Positions 1 through 8,116 of a stretch of DNA of 64,000 nt are shown piece by piece. Made by a program: the position numbers and the translations under genes. Numbering within the stretch: the first letter of the stretch is position 1; each line of letters begins with the position of its first letter. This DNA is from Streptomyces beijiangensis (GTDB taxonomy: Bacteria; Actinomycetota; Actinomycetes; Streptomycetales; Streptomycetaceae). The notes beneath the pieces were generated by a model. It did no database searches. It was not told the DNA's origin and saw only the letters and a program-made list of their open reading frames with translations. The stretch lies in assembly GCF_017315755.1 (NCBI RefSeq), contig NZ_JAFLRJ010000094.1:1-64000 (forward strand), written 5' to 3'.

Positions 1-468
1 CGCTGCGACGATCGCGCCCAGGGAGAAGGCCGCGAAGAGCAGGACCGTGGTGCGGCGGCGGCGGGCGAGCGCCTTGGTGCGGCGCACCCGCTCGGCGGCC
101 GACCCCGAAGTCTGGTGGGACTGGTGGGACTGAGGTGTCTGGCGCGGGGCAGGGCGCGGCTCCTTGCGGGGGCGCTCCTGTTCGGGCGGGGGCGCGGCGA
201 AGGACCGGACGTCGACGGAACTCATCGGATCCGTCGCGGCGTCCGGCACCGCGTCGTCGGGGTCGGCCTCACCGGCACTGCGGTCCTGCAGCTCCTTGGC
301 GTACCGGCGCTCCATCCCCGCACGTCCGGACAGCAGCCGGATGGCGGTGGAGAAGCGTTCCGTCGGACGGGCTTCGTTCAGCTCGTCCTGCCTGCGGAGC
401 CACATCGGCACCAAGTAGGCGGCCCACGCCCCGACAATGACTGCGTAGATCAGGCCGCTGCTGCTCAC
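1..468 (-). CDS. sepX: SepX/GlpR-type divisome membrane protein, N-terminal part (runs off the left edge)
   Basis: The 156 codons present start at a GTG and open with MSSSGLIYAVIVGAWAAYL, a first membrane helix, followed by the conserved stretch PMWLRRQDELNEARPTERFS. A proline- and glutamine-rich linker and a basic stretch follow, and a second hydrophobic helix begins at about residue 143, just before the window edge. This two-helix layout with a cytoplasmic loop is that of actinobacterial SepX (Streptomyces) and GlpR (Corynebacterium). They are membrane partners of a MoeA-like protein, Glp, in cell division. The neighbours support this, since a MoeA-like gene and galU lie in the same block. 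The C-terminal part is outside the window. The family call rests on recalled similarity of the N-terminus, so it is probable rather than certain. Confidence 0.75.
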   Translation of the reverse strand, partial: MSSSGLIYAVIVGAWAAYLVPMWLRRQDELNEARPTERFSTAIRLLSGRAGMERRYAKELQDRSAGEADPDDAVPDAATDPMSSVDVRSFAAPPPEQERPRKEPRPAPRQTPQSHQSHQTSGSAAERVRRTKALARRRRTTVLLFAAFSLGAIVAA

Positions 469-635
469 CCCCTTACCGTAGAGGGGACTTCGCGGGCGGA
501 TCTGCCAATTGGGCCGGTGTGTCGCACGATCCGGCTGATATCTCGAACTTTTTTTGTGATTGTTCGGATCAACAGGGGCCGAAAGTGGGCGTGTTCGCGG
601 TCAAGTAACGATCCACCACTGATCAAATTCGAACA

Positions 636-1265
636 TTAATTTGATTTGTGGGGAGTTCCCGGATGCGCTCTGCGCCAGCGGTTGAGCAGGCCTTCGGGCA
701 CCTCGTCGGCCGTGAGCGCGAAGACCAGATGGTCGCGCCAGCCGCCGTCGATGTGCAGATATCGCGGCCTCAGCCCTTCTTCGCGGAAACCGAGTTTCTC
801 GACGACGCGACGGCTCGGCACGTTCTCCGGGCGAATGCAGACTTCGATCCTGTGCATCCCGACCGTACGGAAACAGTGGTCGACCGCGAGGGCCACCGCG
901 GTCGGCATCACACCGCGCCCTGCCACCTCCTGGTCGACCCAGTAGCCGACATGGCCCGAGCACATCGAGCCCCAGGTGATGCCCGCGACCGTCAACTGGC
1001 CGACCAGACGGCCCTGGTACTCGATGACGAAAGGCAGCATCCGGCCCGCGTTGGCCTCGGCACGCAGATGGCGGACCATCTGGCGGTACGTGGGGCGGTG
1101 GGCCAGGGGTCCGCCGGGGCCCGGCGGCGGGATGGTGGCCTCCCAGGGGCGCAGCCACTCGCGGTTGCGGCGGTTGACCTCCCGCCAGGACTTCTGGTCG
1201 CGTGCCTTTATGGGGCGGAGGGTGACCGCACCGTCCGACAACTCCGCTGGCCAGGACGGTCTCAT
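636..1265 (-). CDS. rimJ: GNAT N-acetyltransferase, RimJ/RimL type
   Basis: This 209-residue protein has the full GNAT fold expected of RimJ/RimL ribosomal-protein N-acetyltransferases. It has an N-terminal strand (VTLRPIKARD), the acetyl-CoA loop region around residues 105-125 (VGYWVDQEVAGRGVMPTAVA) and the C-terminal motif ENVPSRRVVEKLGFREEG. It would transfer acetyl from acetyl-CoA to a protein N-terminus or similar amine. The substrate cannot be read from sequence, and RimJ is the family label only. Its start overlaps the mogA stop by four bases (ATGA), so it is the last gene of the moa/moe-linked transcription unit, followed by 167 bases before sepX. Confidence 0.85.
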   Translation of the reverse strand: MRPSWPAELSDGAVTLRPIKARDQKSWREVNRRNREWLRPWEATIPPPGPGGPLAHRPTYRQMVRHLRAEANAGRMLPFVIEYQGRLVGQLTVAGITWGSMCSGHVGYWVDQEVAGRGVMPTAVALAVDHCFRTVGMHRIEVCIRPENVPSRRVVEKLGFREEGLRPRYLHIDGGWRDHLVFALTADEVPEGLLNRWRRAHPGTPHKSN

Positions 1266-1798
1266 CTGTGGTCGCCGCCATGGATCTGGTCGACGGCGTG
1301 CACCAACAGCCGTTCCAGGACCGCGAGGCCGTCGCGTACGCCGCCGGTGGAGCCGGGCAGGTTCACGATCAGTGTGGTGCCGGCCACGCCCGCGAGGCCC
1401 CGGGAGAGCGCGGCCGTGGGGACCTTGACCAGGCCCTCGGCGCGGATCGCCTGGGGGATGCCGGGGATCTCTCGGTCGAGGACCTTCAGCGTGGCCTCGG
1501 GGGTGGCGTCGGTGGGCGAGATGCCCGTGCCTCCCGTGGTGAGGATCACGTCGTACCCGGCTGCCACGCCTGCGCGCAGGGCGGCCTCGACGGGGTCGCC
1601 GTCGGGGACGACCTGGGGGCCTTCGACGTCGAAGCCGAGCGAGGCCAGGGCCTCGGCGATCAACGGGCCGCCCCGGTCCGGGTAGACGCCCGCGGACGCG
1701 CGGTTGGACGCGGTGACGACGAGCGCGCGGTAGGGCGTCGCATCGGCAGGGGCCGGTCGTGTCACGGCGCTCTCGGCGCCGGGCTCCTGGGCCGTCAT
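1262..1798 (-). CDS. mogA: MogA/MoaB family molybdenum cofactor biosynthesis protein
   Basis: A 178-residue single-domain protein of the MogA/MoaB fold, which adenylylates molybdopterin before molybdenum insertion by MoeA. The diagnostic pieces are VVTASNRASAGVYPDRGGP near residues 27-45, the phosphate-binding LTTGGTGISPTDATPEATL near residues 84-102, and GSTGGVRDGLAVLE near residues 148-161. The first 20 or so residues, rich in Ala and Pro, precede the fold. It overlaps rimJ by 4 bases downstream and moaC by 4 bases upstream, so translation is probably coupled. The nitrate reductase at 17 kb is one user of the cofactor. Confidence 0.92.
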   Translation of the reverse strand: MTAQEPGAESAVTRPAPADATPYRALVVTASNRASAGVYPDRGGPLIAEALASLGFDVEGPQVVPDGDPVEAALRAGVAAGYDVILTTGGTGISPTDATPEATLKVLDREIPGIPQAIRAEGLVKVPTAALSRGLAGVAGTTLIVNLPGSTGGVRDGLAVLERLLVHAVDQIHGGDHR

Positions 1799-2298
1799 TC
1801 GCCCGCCCCCTCCGTCGCGGAGCGCCGGTAGGTGCCGGACTTGCCGCCCGTCTTCTCCTCGACCCTGATGTCGGTGATGACCGCGGACTTGTCGACCGCC
1901 TTGATCATGTCCACCACCGTCAGAGCCGCCACGGAGACCGCGGTGAGGGCTTCCATCTCGACGCCCGTACGGTCGGTGGTCTTCACCGTCGCGGCGATCT
2001 CCACCGCTTCGTCCGTGACCCGGAGGTCCAGCGTCACCCCCGAGACGGCCAGCGGGTGGCAGAGCGGGATCAGGTCAGGGGTGCGCTTGGCGCCCATGAT
2101 TCCCGCGATACGGGCGGTGGCGAGGGCGTCCCCCTTGGGAACCCCCTCGCCGCGGAGGAGCTCCACGACACGCGGTGAGACCAGCACGCGGCCTGTGGCG
2201 CGGGCGGTGCGGGCGGTGACGTCCTTGGCGGAGACGTCGACCATGCGGGCCGCGCCCGCCTCGTCGATGTGCGTGAGGCTGCTGCCTTGCGTGCTCAT
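1795..2298 (-). CDS. moaC: Cyclic pyranopterin monophosphate synthase MoaC
   Basis: MoaC converts the MoaA product into cyclic pyranopterin monophosphate, the first step of molybdenum cofactor synthesis. The protein carries the family opening LTHIDEAGAARMVDVSAKD, the PLCHPLAVSGV motif and the C-terminal VDMIKAVDKSAVITDI. I chose the ATG at 2298 (167 residues, the usual length), which has GGGAG about nine bases upstream and begins MSTQGSSLTHID like other MoaC proteins. A GTG at 2337 in the same frame would add 13 unconserved residues. The stop overlaps the mogA start by 4 bases. Confidence 0.94.
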   Translation of the reverse strand: MSTQGSSLTHIDEAGAARMVDVSAKDVTARTARATGRVLVSPRVVELLRGEGVPKGDALATARIAGIMGAKRTPDLIPLCHPLAVSGVTLDLRVTDEAVEIAATVKTTDRTGVEMEALTAVSVAALTVVDMIKAVDKSAVITDIRVEEKTGGKSGTYRRSATEGAGE

Positions 2299-2358
2299 GG
2301 TGGTGGCGCTCCCGGTCAGGCCTGTGTGGGACGACACCGTACCGCCACCGGAGGCTCC

Positions 2359-3642
2359 TCAGCCCAGGAGGACCACTTCGAGCTCCGTGCCGTCGGCCGC
2401 CTCGGTGGTCTCCTCGGGGACGACGATCAGGCAGTCGGCGTGCGCGAGGGCCGCGACGAGATGGGATCCGGCGCCGCCCACCGGGGCGACTGTGGCCGAT
2501 TCGGCGTCGTACTTCCCGCGCAGGAACTGGCGCCGGGCCGCGGGCGAGGTGAGCGTCTTGTCCGTACGGAGCGTGGCGCGGACCGTGGGGCGGTGGATGT
2601 CGGGCATGCCCATCAGGGCGCGGATCGCGGGGCGCACGAACAGCTCGAAGGAGACGTACGACGAGACCGGGTTGCCGGGGAGGGCGAGCAGCGGGATGTG
2701 GTCGGGGCCGATCGCGCCGAAGCCCTGGGGCTTGCCCGGCTGCATCGCGAGCTTGCGGAACTCGACCTCGCCGGATTCGGTGAGGGCTTCCTTGACGACG
2801 TCGTACGCACCGACGCTCACGCCGCCCGTGGTGACCAGGAGGTCGGCGCGGACCAGCTGGTCGTCGATCGTGGCGCGCAGGGTGTCCGCGTCGTCGGCGA
2901 CCGCGCCCACCCGGTAGGCGATGGCTCCGGCGTCGCGGGCCGCCGCGGTGAGGGCGAAGCTGTTGGAGTCGTAGATCTGGCCCGCCGCCAACTCCTCGCC
3001 GGGCTGGATGAGTTCGCTGCCCGTCGACATCACCACGACGCGCGGGCGCGGGCGGACCTTGACCGTGGCGCGGCCGATCGCGGCGAGGAGGCCGATCTGG
3101 GGCGGGCCCAGGACCGTACCGGACGCGAGGGCGAGGTCTCCGGCCCGCACATCGCTGCCGGCCGCGCGGACGTGGGCGCGTGCCTCGACGGGACGGTGGA
3201 CGCGGACCTCGCCGCTCGCGCCCTCGGGGGCGTCGGCGGCGGCGCTCATGGTGGTGGCCGCTCCCCCGCCGGTGCCGCCGTCGGTCCACTCGACCGGGAC
3301 GACGGCCTGGGCGCCGGGCGGCAGCGGGGCGCCGGTCATGATGCGGGCGGCCTGGCCGGGGCCCACGGTGGGCAGTTCGCCGCTGCCCGCGGCGACGTCC
3401 CCGATCACGGTCAGTACGGCGGGGAACTCCTCGCCGGCGCCCTCGACATCGGCGGTGCGGACCGCGTACCCGTCCATCGAGCTGTTGTCGAAGGGCGGCA
3501 GGTCGACGGGGACCGTGACGTCCTCGACGAGTACGCAGCCCTGTGCGTCCGGGAGTTGCAGCTCGATGGGCTCCAGAGCCCTGACCGTGGCGAGGATGTC
3601 CTTCAGGTGCTCGTCGACCGACCAGATCGGGGTGTTGCTCAC
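2359..3642 (-). CDS. glp: MoeA/gephyrin-like protein, possibly the divisome protein Glp
   Basis: A 427-residue member of the MoeA/gephyrin family. It shows PPFDNSSMDGYAVR near residues 49-62, the motif GQAARIMTGAPLPPGA near residues 98-113, the catalytic-domain STGSELIQPGEEL near residues 205-217, and TTGGVSVGAYD. Classical MoeA inserts molybdate into adenylylated molybdopterin. In actinobacteria the paralogue encoded next to galU and the SepX/GlpR gene has been recruited to cell division (Glp, which binds FtsZ). The sequence alone does not separate the roles. The galU-glp-rimJ-sepX gene order favours Glp, while the adjoining moaC and mogA favour cofactor synthesis, and both may apply. galU lies only 4 bases upstream. 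Confidence 0.88.
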   Translation of the reverse strand: MSNTPIWSVDEHLKDILATVRALEPIELQLPDAQGCVLVEDVTVPVDLPPFDNSSMDGYAVRTADVEGAGEEFPAVLTVIGDVAAGSGELPTVGPGQAARIMTGAPLPPGAQAVVPVEWTDGGTGGGAATTMSAAADAPEGASGEVRVHRPVEARAHVRAAGSDVRAGDLALASGTVLGPPQIGLLAAIGRATVKVRPRPRVVVMSTGSELIQPGEELAAGQIYDSNSFALTAAARDAGAIAYRVGAVADDADTLRATIDDQLVRADLLVTTGGVSVGAYDVVKEALTESGEVEFRKLAMQPGKPQGFGAIGPDHIPLLALPGNPVSSYVSFELFVRPAIRALMGMPDIHRPTVRATLRTDKTLTSPAARRQFLRGKYDAESATVAPVGGAGSHLVAALAHADCLIVVPEETTEAADGTELEVVLLG

Positions 3643-3646
3643 GGTG

Positions 3647-4549
3647 CTACATCTCCTCGGTCACGTAACTGCGAAGCCAGGCCTTGAAGTCGGGGCCCAG
3701 GTCTTCACGTTCGCACGCGAGTCGGACAATGGCACGCAGATAGTCACTCCGGTCACCGGTGTCATAGCGGCGGCCCTTGAAGACGACGCCGTGCACCGGG
3801 CCGCCGACCGATTCGTCGGCGGCGAGCTTCTGGAGGGCGTCGGTGAGCTGGATCTCGTTGCCGCGGCCCGGCTCGGTCTTGCGGAGTATGCCGAAGACAC
3901 CGGGGTCCAGGACATAGCGGCCGATGATCGCCAGGTTGCTGGGTGCGTCGGCGGCGGCGGGCTTCTCGACGAGGTTGGTGACCTTGACGACGTCCGAGTC
4001 GGCGGTCGGCTCGACGGCCGCGCAGCCGTAGAGGTGGATCTGGGACGGTTCGACCTCCATGAGGGCGATCACGCTGCCGCCCTCGCGCTCCTGGACCTCG
4101 ATCATGCGGGCGAGCAGCGGGTCGCGCGGATCGATCAGGTCGTCGCCGAGGAGGACCGCGAAGGGCTCGTTGCCGACGTGCGGCTCGGCGCACAGGACGG
4201 CGTGGCCGAGGCCGCGCGGGTCGCCCTGGCGTACGTAGTGGATGGTGGCGAGGTCGTTGGACTCCTGGACCTTGGCGAGCTTCTCGGCGTCGCCCTTGCG
4301 GGTGAGGGCCGACTCCAGCTCGTGGTTGCGGTCGAAGTGGTCCTCGAGCGGGCGTTTGTTGCGGCCCGTGATCATGAGGACGTCGGAGAGGCCCGCGGAG
4401 GCCGCCTCCTCGACGACGTACTGAATGGCCGGCTTGTCGACGACAGGCAGCATTTCCTTGGGCGTGGCCTTGGTGGCCGGGAGGAACCTCGTGCCGAGGC
4501 CCGCCGCCGGGATGACAGCCTTGCTGATCCTGGGGTGCGACTGAGTCAT
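3647..4549 (-). CDS. galU: UTP-glucose-1-phosphate uridylyltransferase GalU
   Basis: GalU makes UDP-glucose from UTP and glucose-1-phosphate for cell-envelope and storage sugars. The 300-residue length matches bacterial GalU. The nucleotide-binding motif PAAGLGTRFLPATKATPKEM is at about residues 13-32, followed by the family residues VDKPAIQYVVEEA and, further on, FAVLLGDDLI. I set the start at the ATG giving MTQSHPRISKAV. A GTG nine bases upstream is also in frame. The open frame extends much further upstream without coding character. It diverges from the cyclo-ligase gene with only 27 bases between starts, so their promoters overlap. Confidence 0.95.
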   Translation of the reverse strand: MTQSHPRISKAVIPAAGLGTRFLPATKATPKEMLPVVDKPAIQYVVEEAASAGLSDVLMITGRNKRPLEDHFDRNHELESALTRKGDAEKLAKVQESNDLATIHYVRQGDPRGLGHAVLCAEPHVGNEPFAVLLGDDLIDPRDPLLARMIEVQEREGGSVIALMEVEPSQIHLYGCAAVEPTADSDVVKVTNLVEKPAAADAPSNLAIIGRYVLDPGVFGILRKTEPGRGNEIQLTDALQKLAADESVGGPVHGVVFKGRRYDTGDRSDYLRAIVRLACEREDLGPDFKAWLRSYVTEEM

Positions 4550-4576
4550 GACGAGCACACTATCGGCTGTGTATAG

Positions 4577-5200
4577 GTGGACATTGGTGAGGATTGTGAA
4601 CCGGCTGTGAATCGGGACGAGTTCGACAAGGTGTCGCTCCGGCGCCATCTGCTGGCCGCCCGCAAGGCGTTGACCAGTGAGGATGTGGAGCGCGTCGCCG
4701 GTGATCTGGCCGAGGTCGCGCTGGGGCTTCCCGAGCTGGCCACCGCGGGGACGATTGCCGCATATGTGGCGATCGGGAGCGAGCCGGGCACCCGGGCGCT
4801 GCTGGACGCGCTCCGCGAAAGGGGCACACGCGTACTTCTTCCCGTGCTTCTGGATGACAACGACCTCGACTGGGGAACGTACGAGGGCCCTGAGGCGCTG
4901 GTACGAGGCCGGCGCGGTCTCCGTGAGCCCGGGGGTGCGCGGCTCGGCGTGAGCGCCGTCCTGGAGGCGGATGCGGTGCTGCTGCCGGGGCTCGCCGTGG
5001 ACGGGCGCGGGATGCGGCTGGGGCGGGGCGGGGGGTCGTACGACCGCGTCCTGGAGCGCATCGGGAAGGCGGGCGCGGACCCCGCGCTCGTGGTGCTGCT
5101 GTACGCGGACGAGGTGATCGCCCGGGTCCCGGAGGAACCGCACGACCACCCCGTGCACGCGGTGGTGACCCCTGACGGGGTCACCCGGTTTACGGCTTGA
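4577..5200 (+). CDS. 5-formyltetrahydrofolate cyclo-ligase
   Basis: This enzyme uses ATP to convert 5-formyl-tetrahydrofolate to 5,10-methenyl-tetrahydrofolate in the cytoplasm. The protein has the family opening SLRRHLLAARKAL and the strongly diagnostic C-terminal segment LLPGLAVDGRGMRLGRGGGS around residues 136-155, ending in YDRVLERI. The GTG at 4577 gives 207 residues. A second GTG at 4607 gives 197 and lies nearer the conserved start, with a GTGAGG motif rather far upstream, so the true start is uncertain. The 3' end overlaps the convergent acylase gene by 11 bases. Confidence 0.93.
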   Translation: MDIGEDCEPAVNRDEFDKVSLRRHLLAARKALTSEDVERVAGDLAEVALGLPELATAGTIAAYVAIGSEPGTRALLDALRERGTRVLLPVLLDDNDLDWGTYEGPEALVRGRRGLREPGGARLGVSAVLEADAVLLPGLAVDGRGMRLGRGGGSYDRVLERIGKAGADPALVVLLYADEVIARVPEEPHDHPVHAVVTPDGVTRFTA

Positions 5201-7946
5201 GCACCAGGGTGTCGACGGTGTTCTTGTCGACCGCCGCCTTGGAGAAGGACCAGTCGAGCAGATCGCCGTTGGTCCACTTGTCGGTCTGGTCGGTGTAGTG
5301 CGCGCTGAAGGCGTGGCCTGATGCACCGGTCAGGTTGATCCAGCGGGACTTGTCCATGTCCTTGAGGTTGACGACCATCCGCATGGACGGGACCCAGATC
5401 ACGCCGTAGCCGCCCGCCGCGTTCCAGCCGGTGGCGTCGACCGCCGCTTCTCCGCCGCCCAGCTTCCACGGGCCTCTGTTGAGGACGCGCTGGATCAGGC
5501 TCGGTCCCGAGGTGCCCAGGGTCTGGTTGCGCAGCAGCAGCTGGTGCAGCCGGCCCCAGGTCCAGGTGTCGATGTCCTTGCCGAGCTTGGAGGTCAGCTC
5601 CCAGCGGGCGTCCTTCATGGCGCGGGCGAAGAGGTTGTCCCGGCCGTGGGTGGACTTGTCCACGCTGCTCTTGGCCGCGTCCCACCAGGGGCTGTCGGGC
5701 TCCTTGACCAGCTTGCGCATGACCTCGAAGTAGCGGTCCCCACCGTCAGGCTGGGCCGAGTCGGCGTCGCGCTGGCCGCACTCGCGATCCAGGGAGTCCT
5801 GGCTGTCGACCGGGCCCGTGTCGCCCGCCGGGTGGACGTTGATGCAGTCGCCCTTGGCGCGCAGCTCCTTGGGGAGTTTGTCGCCGATGGAGAGCATCAG
5901 GATGTTGCGCCAGACCGCGTTGAAGTACGCGGCCGACGCGGAGTCCGCCTCCTGGATGTAGTCCCAGCCTTCCAGGAGCTTCTGCGCCTCACGGACCTGC
6001 GGGTCCTTGACGTCGATCTTGAGGAGCTTGGGCACCAGCAGCCGGGCGATCTCGCTGCTGTTGTCCATCTGCATCGTCTGCATGTCCTCGGTCGAGATCT
6101 TCCCGCCGTCCTTGATCTTCGACTGGATGAGGTCGTTGATGCGCTGGCTGCGGGTGCCGTAGCCCCAGTCCTTGGTGAGGAGGTAGGGGTACTTGTTCTC
6201 GTCGATGACGGCCTGGTTGGCGGTGACGATGTAGCCGCGCTTCGGGTCGTACTCGTACGGAAGCGCGCTGAAGGGGATCGGATCCTTCTTCCAGGCGTAC
6301 TTCGAGTCCCAGCCCGGGGCGGGCATCGTGCCGTCGTCACCGGACTGGCGCTGCGGGATGGTGCCCGGGGCCTGGTAGCCGATGTGGCCCTTGGTGTCGG
6401 CGTAGATCAGGTTCTGCGAGGGAACCTCGAAGTCCTTGGCGGCGGCCCGGAAGCTGCCCCAGTCCTTCGCCCTGTCCATCGCGAAGACCGCGTCCATGGA
6501 CTTGCCCGGCTGCAGGGCGGTCCACTTGAGGGCCACCGCGTAGCCGTCGCCGCGGTCGGGTGCGGAGTTGGCGACGGGGGCCTTCTGGCCGACCTTCGCC
6601 AGTTCGGTGTCGCGGTCGGAGACCAGCGGGCCGTTGTTGGTCTCGCGAACGACGATCTTCCTTGAGCTGCCGCCGGCGACCTTGATGGTCTCCTCGCGGG
6701 TGGTGAAGGGCTTCGTCTCGCCGTCGTAGAGGTAGCCGGTGTCGGTGACCTTCTCCAGGTAGAGGTCGGTGACGTCGGCGCCCAGGTTGGTGAAGCCCCA
6801 GGCGATGTCCGCGTTGTGGCCGATGATCACGCCGGGCATGCCGGAGAAGGTGTAGCCGGCGGCGTCGTACTTGCAGGTGCTGGAGACGGTCCTGCAGTGC
6901 AGGCCCATCTGGTACCAGAGCGACGGCAGTTGCGGCGCGAGGTGCGGGTCGTTGGCGAGCAGCGGTTGGCCGGTCGTCGTGTACTTGCCGGAGACGACCC
7001 AGGAGTTGGAGCCGATGCCGCTGCCGCTGGGGCCGAGCAGCGCGGGGATCTCGTCCAGGGTGTCGGAGAGCGCGGAGAGCTGGCTCTGCAGACCCTCGGT
7101 GGCGTCCGACGCGGTGGAGGATCCGGACGTGGAGGTGGAGCCTGTCGCCGTCGGGTCGAACGTGCCGGTGACGGCGTTGATGCCGCCCTGGGTGACGATC
7201 GGGGTGTGACTGGAGGGGTAGGCCGGGTAGAGGTCGTCGATCTGCTTCGTGCTGAGCCGTGTGGTCATCAGCGAGCGGTCGATCTCGTCCTGCATGTTGG
7301 AGCGCAGGTCCCAGGCCATCGCCTTGAGCCAGGCCACCGAGTCGACCGGGTCCCACTGTTCGGGGGTGTAGTCGCCGGTGAGGTTCAGGGCGGCGTACTC
7401 GACCGAGATCCCCTTGGCGTCCTTGCCCTTGAGGTACGCGTTGACCCCGTCGGTGTACGACTGGAGGTTCTTCTTCGTCTCGGCCGACAGCTTGGTGTCG
7501 TACTCCTGCTGCGCGACCTTGCGCCAGCCCAGCGTCCGCAGGAACGAGTCGGTCTTGACCTGGCTCGAACCGAACATCTCGGAGAGACGGCCCGACGTCA
7601 TATGGCGCCGGACGTCCATCTCGTAGAAGCGGTCCTGGGCCTGGACGTATCCCTGGGCGCGGAAGAGGTCGGCGTCGGTGTCCGCGTAGATCTGCGGGAT
7701 GCCGTAGTCGTCGCGCTTGACGTCGACGTTGCCCGTCAGTCCGTCGAGCTTGATCTCACCGGTGGTCTGCGGGAAGGAGGCGCGGACGCTGTCGACGCTC
7801 CAGTACGCGCCGTAACCGATCCCCGCGATCACCGCCAGGACCAGCACGATCACGACGATCCGGCCCCGCCCTCTCTTCTTCTTGCGGGACTGCTTGCCGG
7901 AATCGCTGGAATTGCCGGAAGGGGCGGCGGAGGTGTTGGCGGGCAT
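5190..7946 (-). CDS. Penicillin acylase family (N-terminal nucleophile) hydrolase, membrane-anchored or secreted
   Basis: A 918-residue protein of the penicillin/cephalosporin/AHL acylase family. A lysine- and arginine-rich start leads into one hydrophobic helix (IVVIVLVLAVIAGIGYGAYW, about residues 28-47), a signal anchor. The spacer ends at GSGIGSNSW, where the Ser of SNSW is the expected autoproteolytic N-terminal nucleophile. After it come the usual NDPHL and family motifs such as IGYQAPGTIP and RDNLFARA. The enzymes cleave amide bonds of acylated substrates, and the natural substrate here is unknown. The start at 7946 has GAAGGA seven bases upstream; the open frame extends to 8051 without support. 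The last 11 bases overlap the cyclo-ligase gene tail to tail. Confidence 0.88.
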   Translation of the reverse strand: MPANTSAAPSGNSSDSGKQSRKKKRGRGRIVVIVLVLAVIAGIGYGAYWSVDSVRASFPQTTGEIKLDGLTGNVDVKRDDYGIPQIYADTDADLFRAQGYVQAQDRFYEMDVRRHMTSGRLSEMFGSSQVKTDSFLRTLGWRKVAQQEYDTKLSAETKKNLQSYTDGVNAYLKGKDAKGISVEYAALNLTGDYTPEQWDPVDSVAWLKAMAWDLRSNMQDEIDRSLMTTRLSTKQIDDLYPAYPSSHTPIVTQGGINAVTGTFDPTATGSTSTSGSSTASDATEGLQSQLSALSDTLDEIPALLGPSGSGIGSNSWVVSGKYTTTGQPLLANDPHLAPQLPSLWYQMGLHCRTVSSTCKYDAAGYTFSGMPGVIIGHNADIAWGFTNLGADVTDLYLEKVTDTGYLYDGETKPFTTREETIKVAGGSSRKIVVRETNNGPLVSDRDTELAKVGQKAPVANSAPDRGDGYAVALKWTALQPGKSMDAVFAMDRAKDWGSFRAAAKDFEVPSQNLIYADTKGHIGYQAPGTIPQRQSGDDGTMPAPGWDSKYAWKKDPIPFSALPYEYDPKRGYIVTANQAVIDENKYPYLLTKDWGYGTRSQRINDLIQSKIKDGGKISTEDMQTMQMDNSSEIARLLVPKLLKIDVKDPQVREAQKLLEGWDYIQEADSASAAYFNAVWRNILMLSIGDKLPKELRAKGDCINVHPAGDTGPVDSQDSLDRECGQRDADSAQPDGGDRYFEVMRKLVKEPDSPWWDAAKSSVDKSTHGRDNLFARAMKDARWELTSKLGKDIDTWTWGRLHQLLLRNQTLGTSGPSLIQRVLNRGPWKLGGGEAAVDATGWNAAGGYGVIWVPSMRMVVNLKDMDKSRWINLTGASGHAFSAHYTDQTDKWTNGDLLDWSFSKAAVDKNTVDTLVLKP

Positions 7947-8116
7947 CGCTGTCCTTCGAGGGGCAGGGTGGGCTGTATTGCCGACGGAGCGCAGGAGCCA
8001 CCTTAGGCGCAGCACTTCACCTGTCTGGACGCGGTGTCCGCCTATCGTCAAGGAATCGTCAAGAATTAGGTAGGGTAACGAAGTACCTGCCCTGATCCGG
8101 AGAGAGGATTCAGCCC

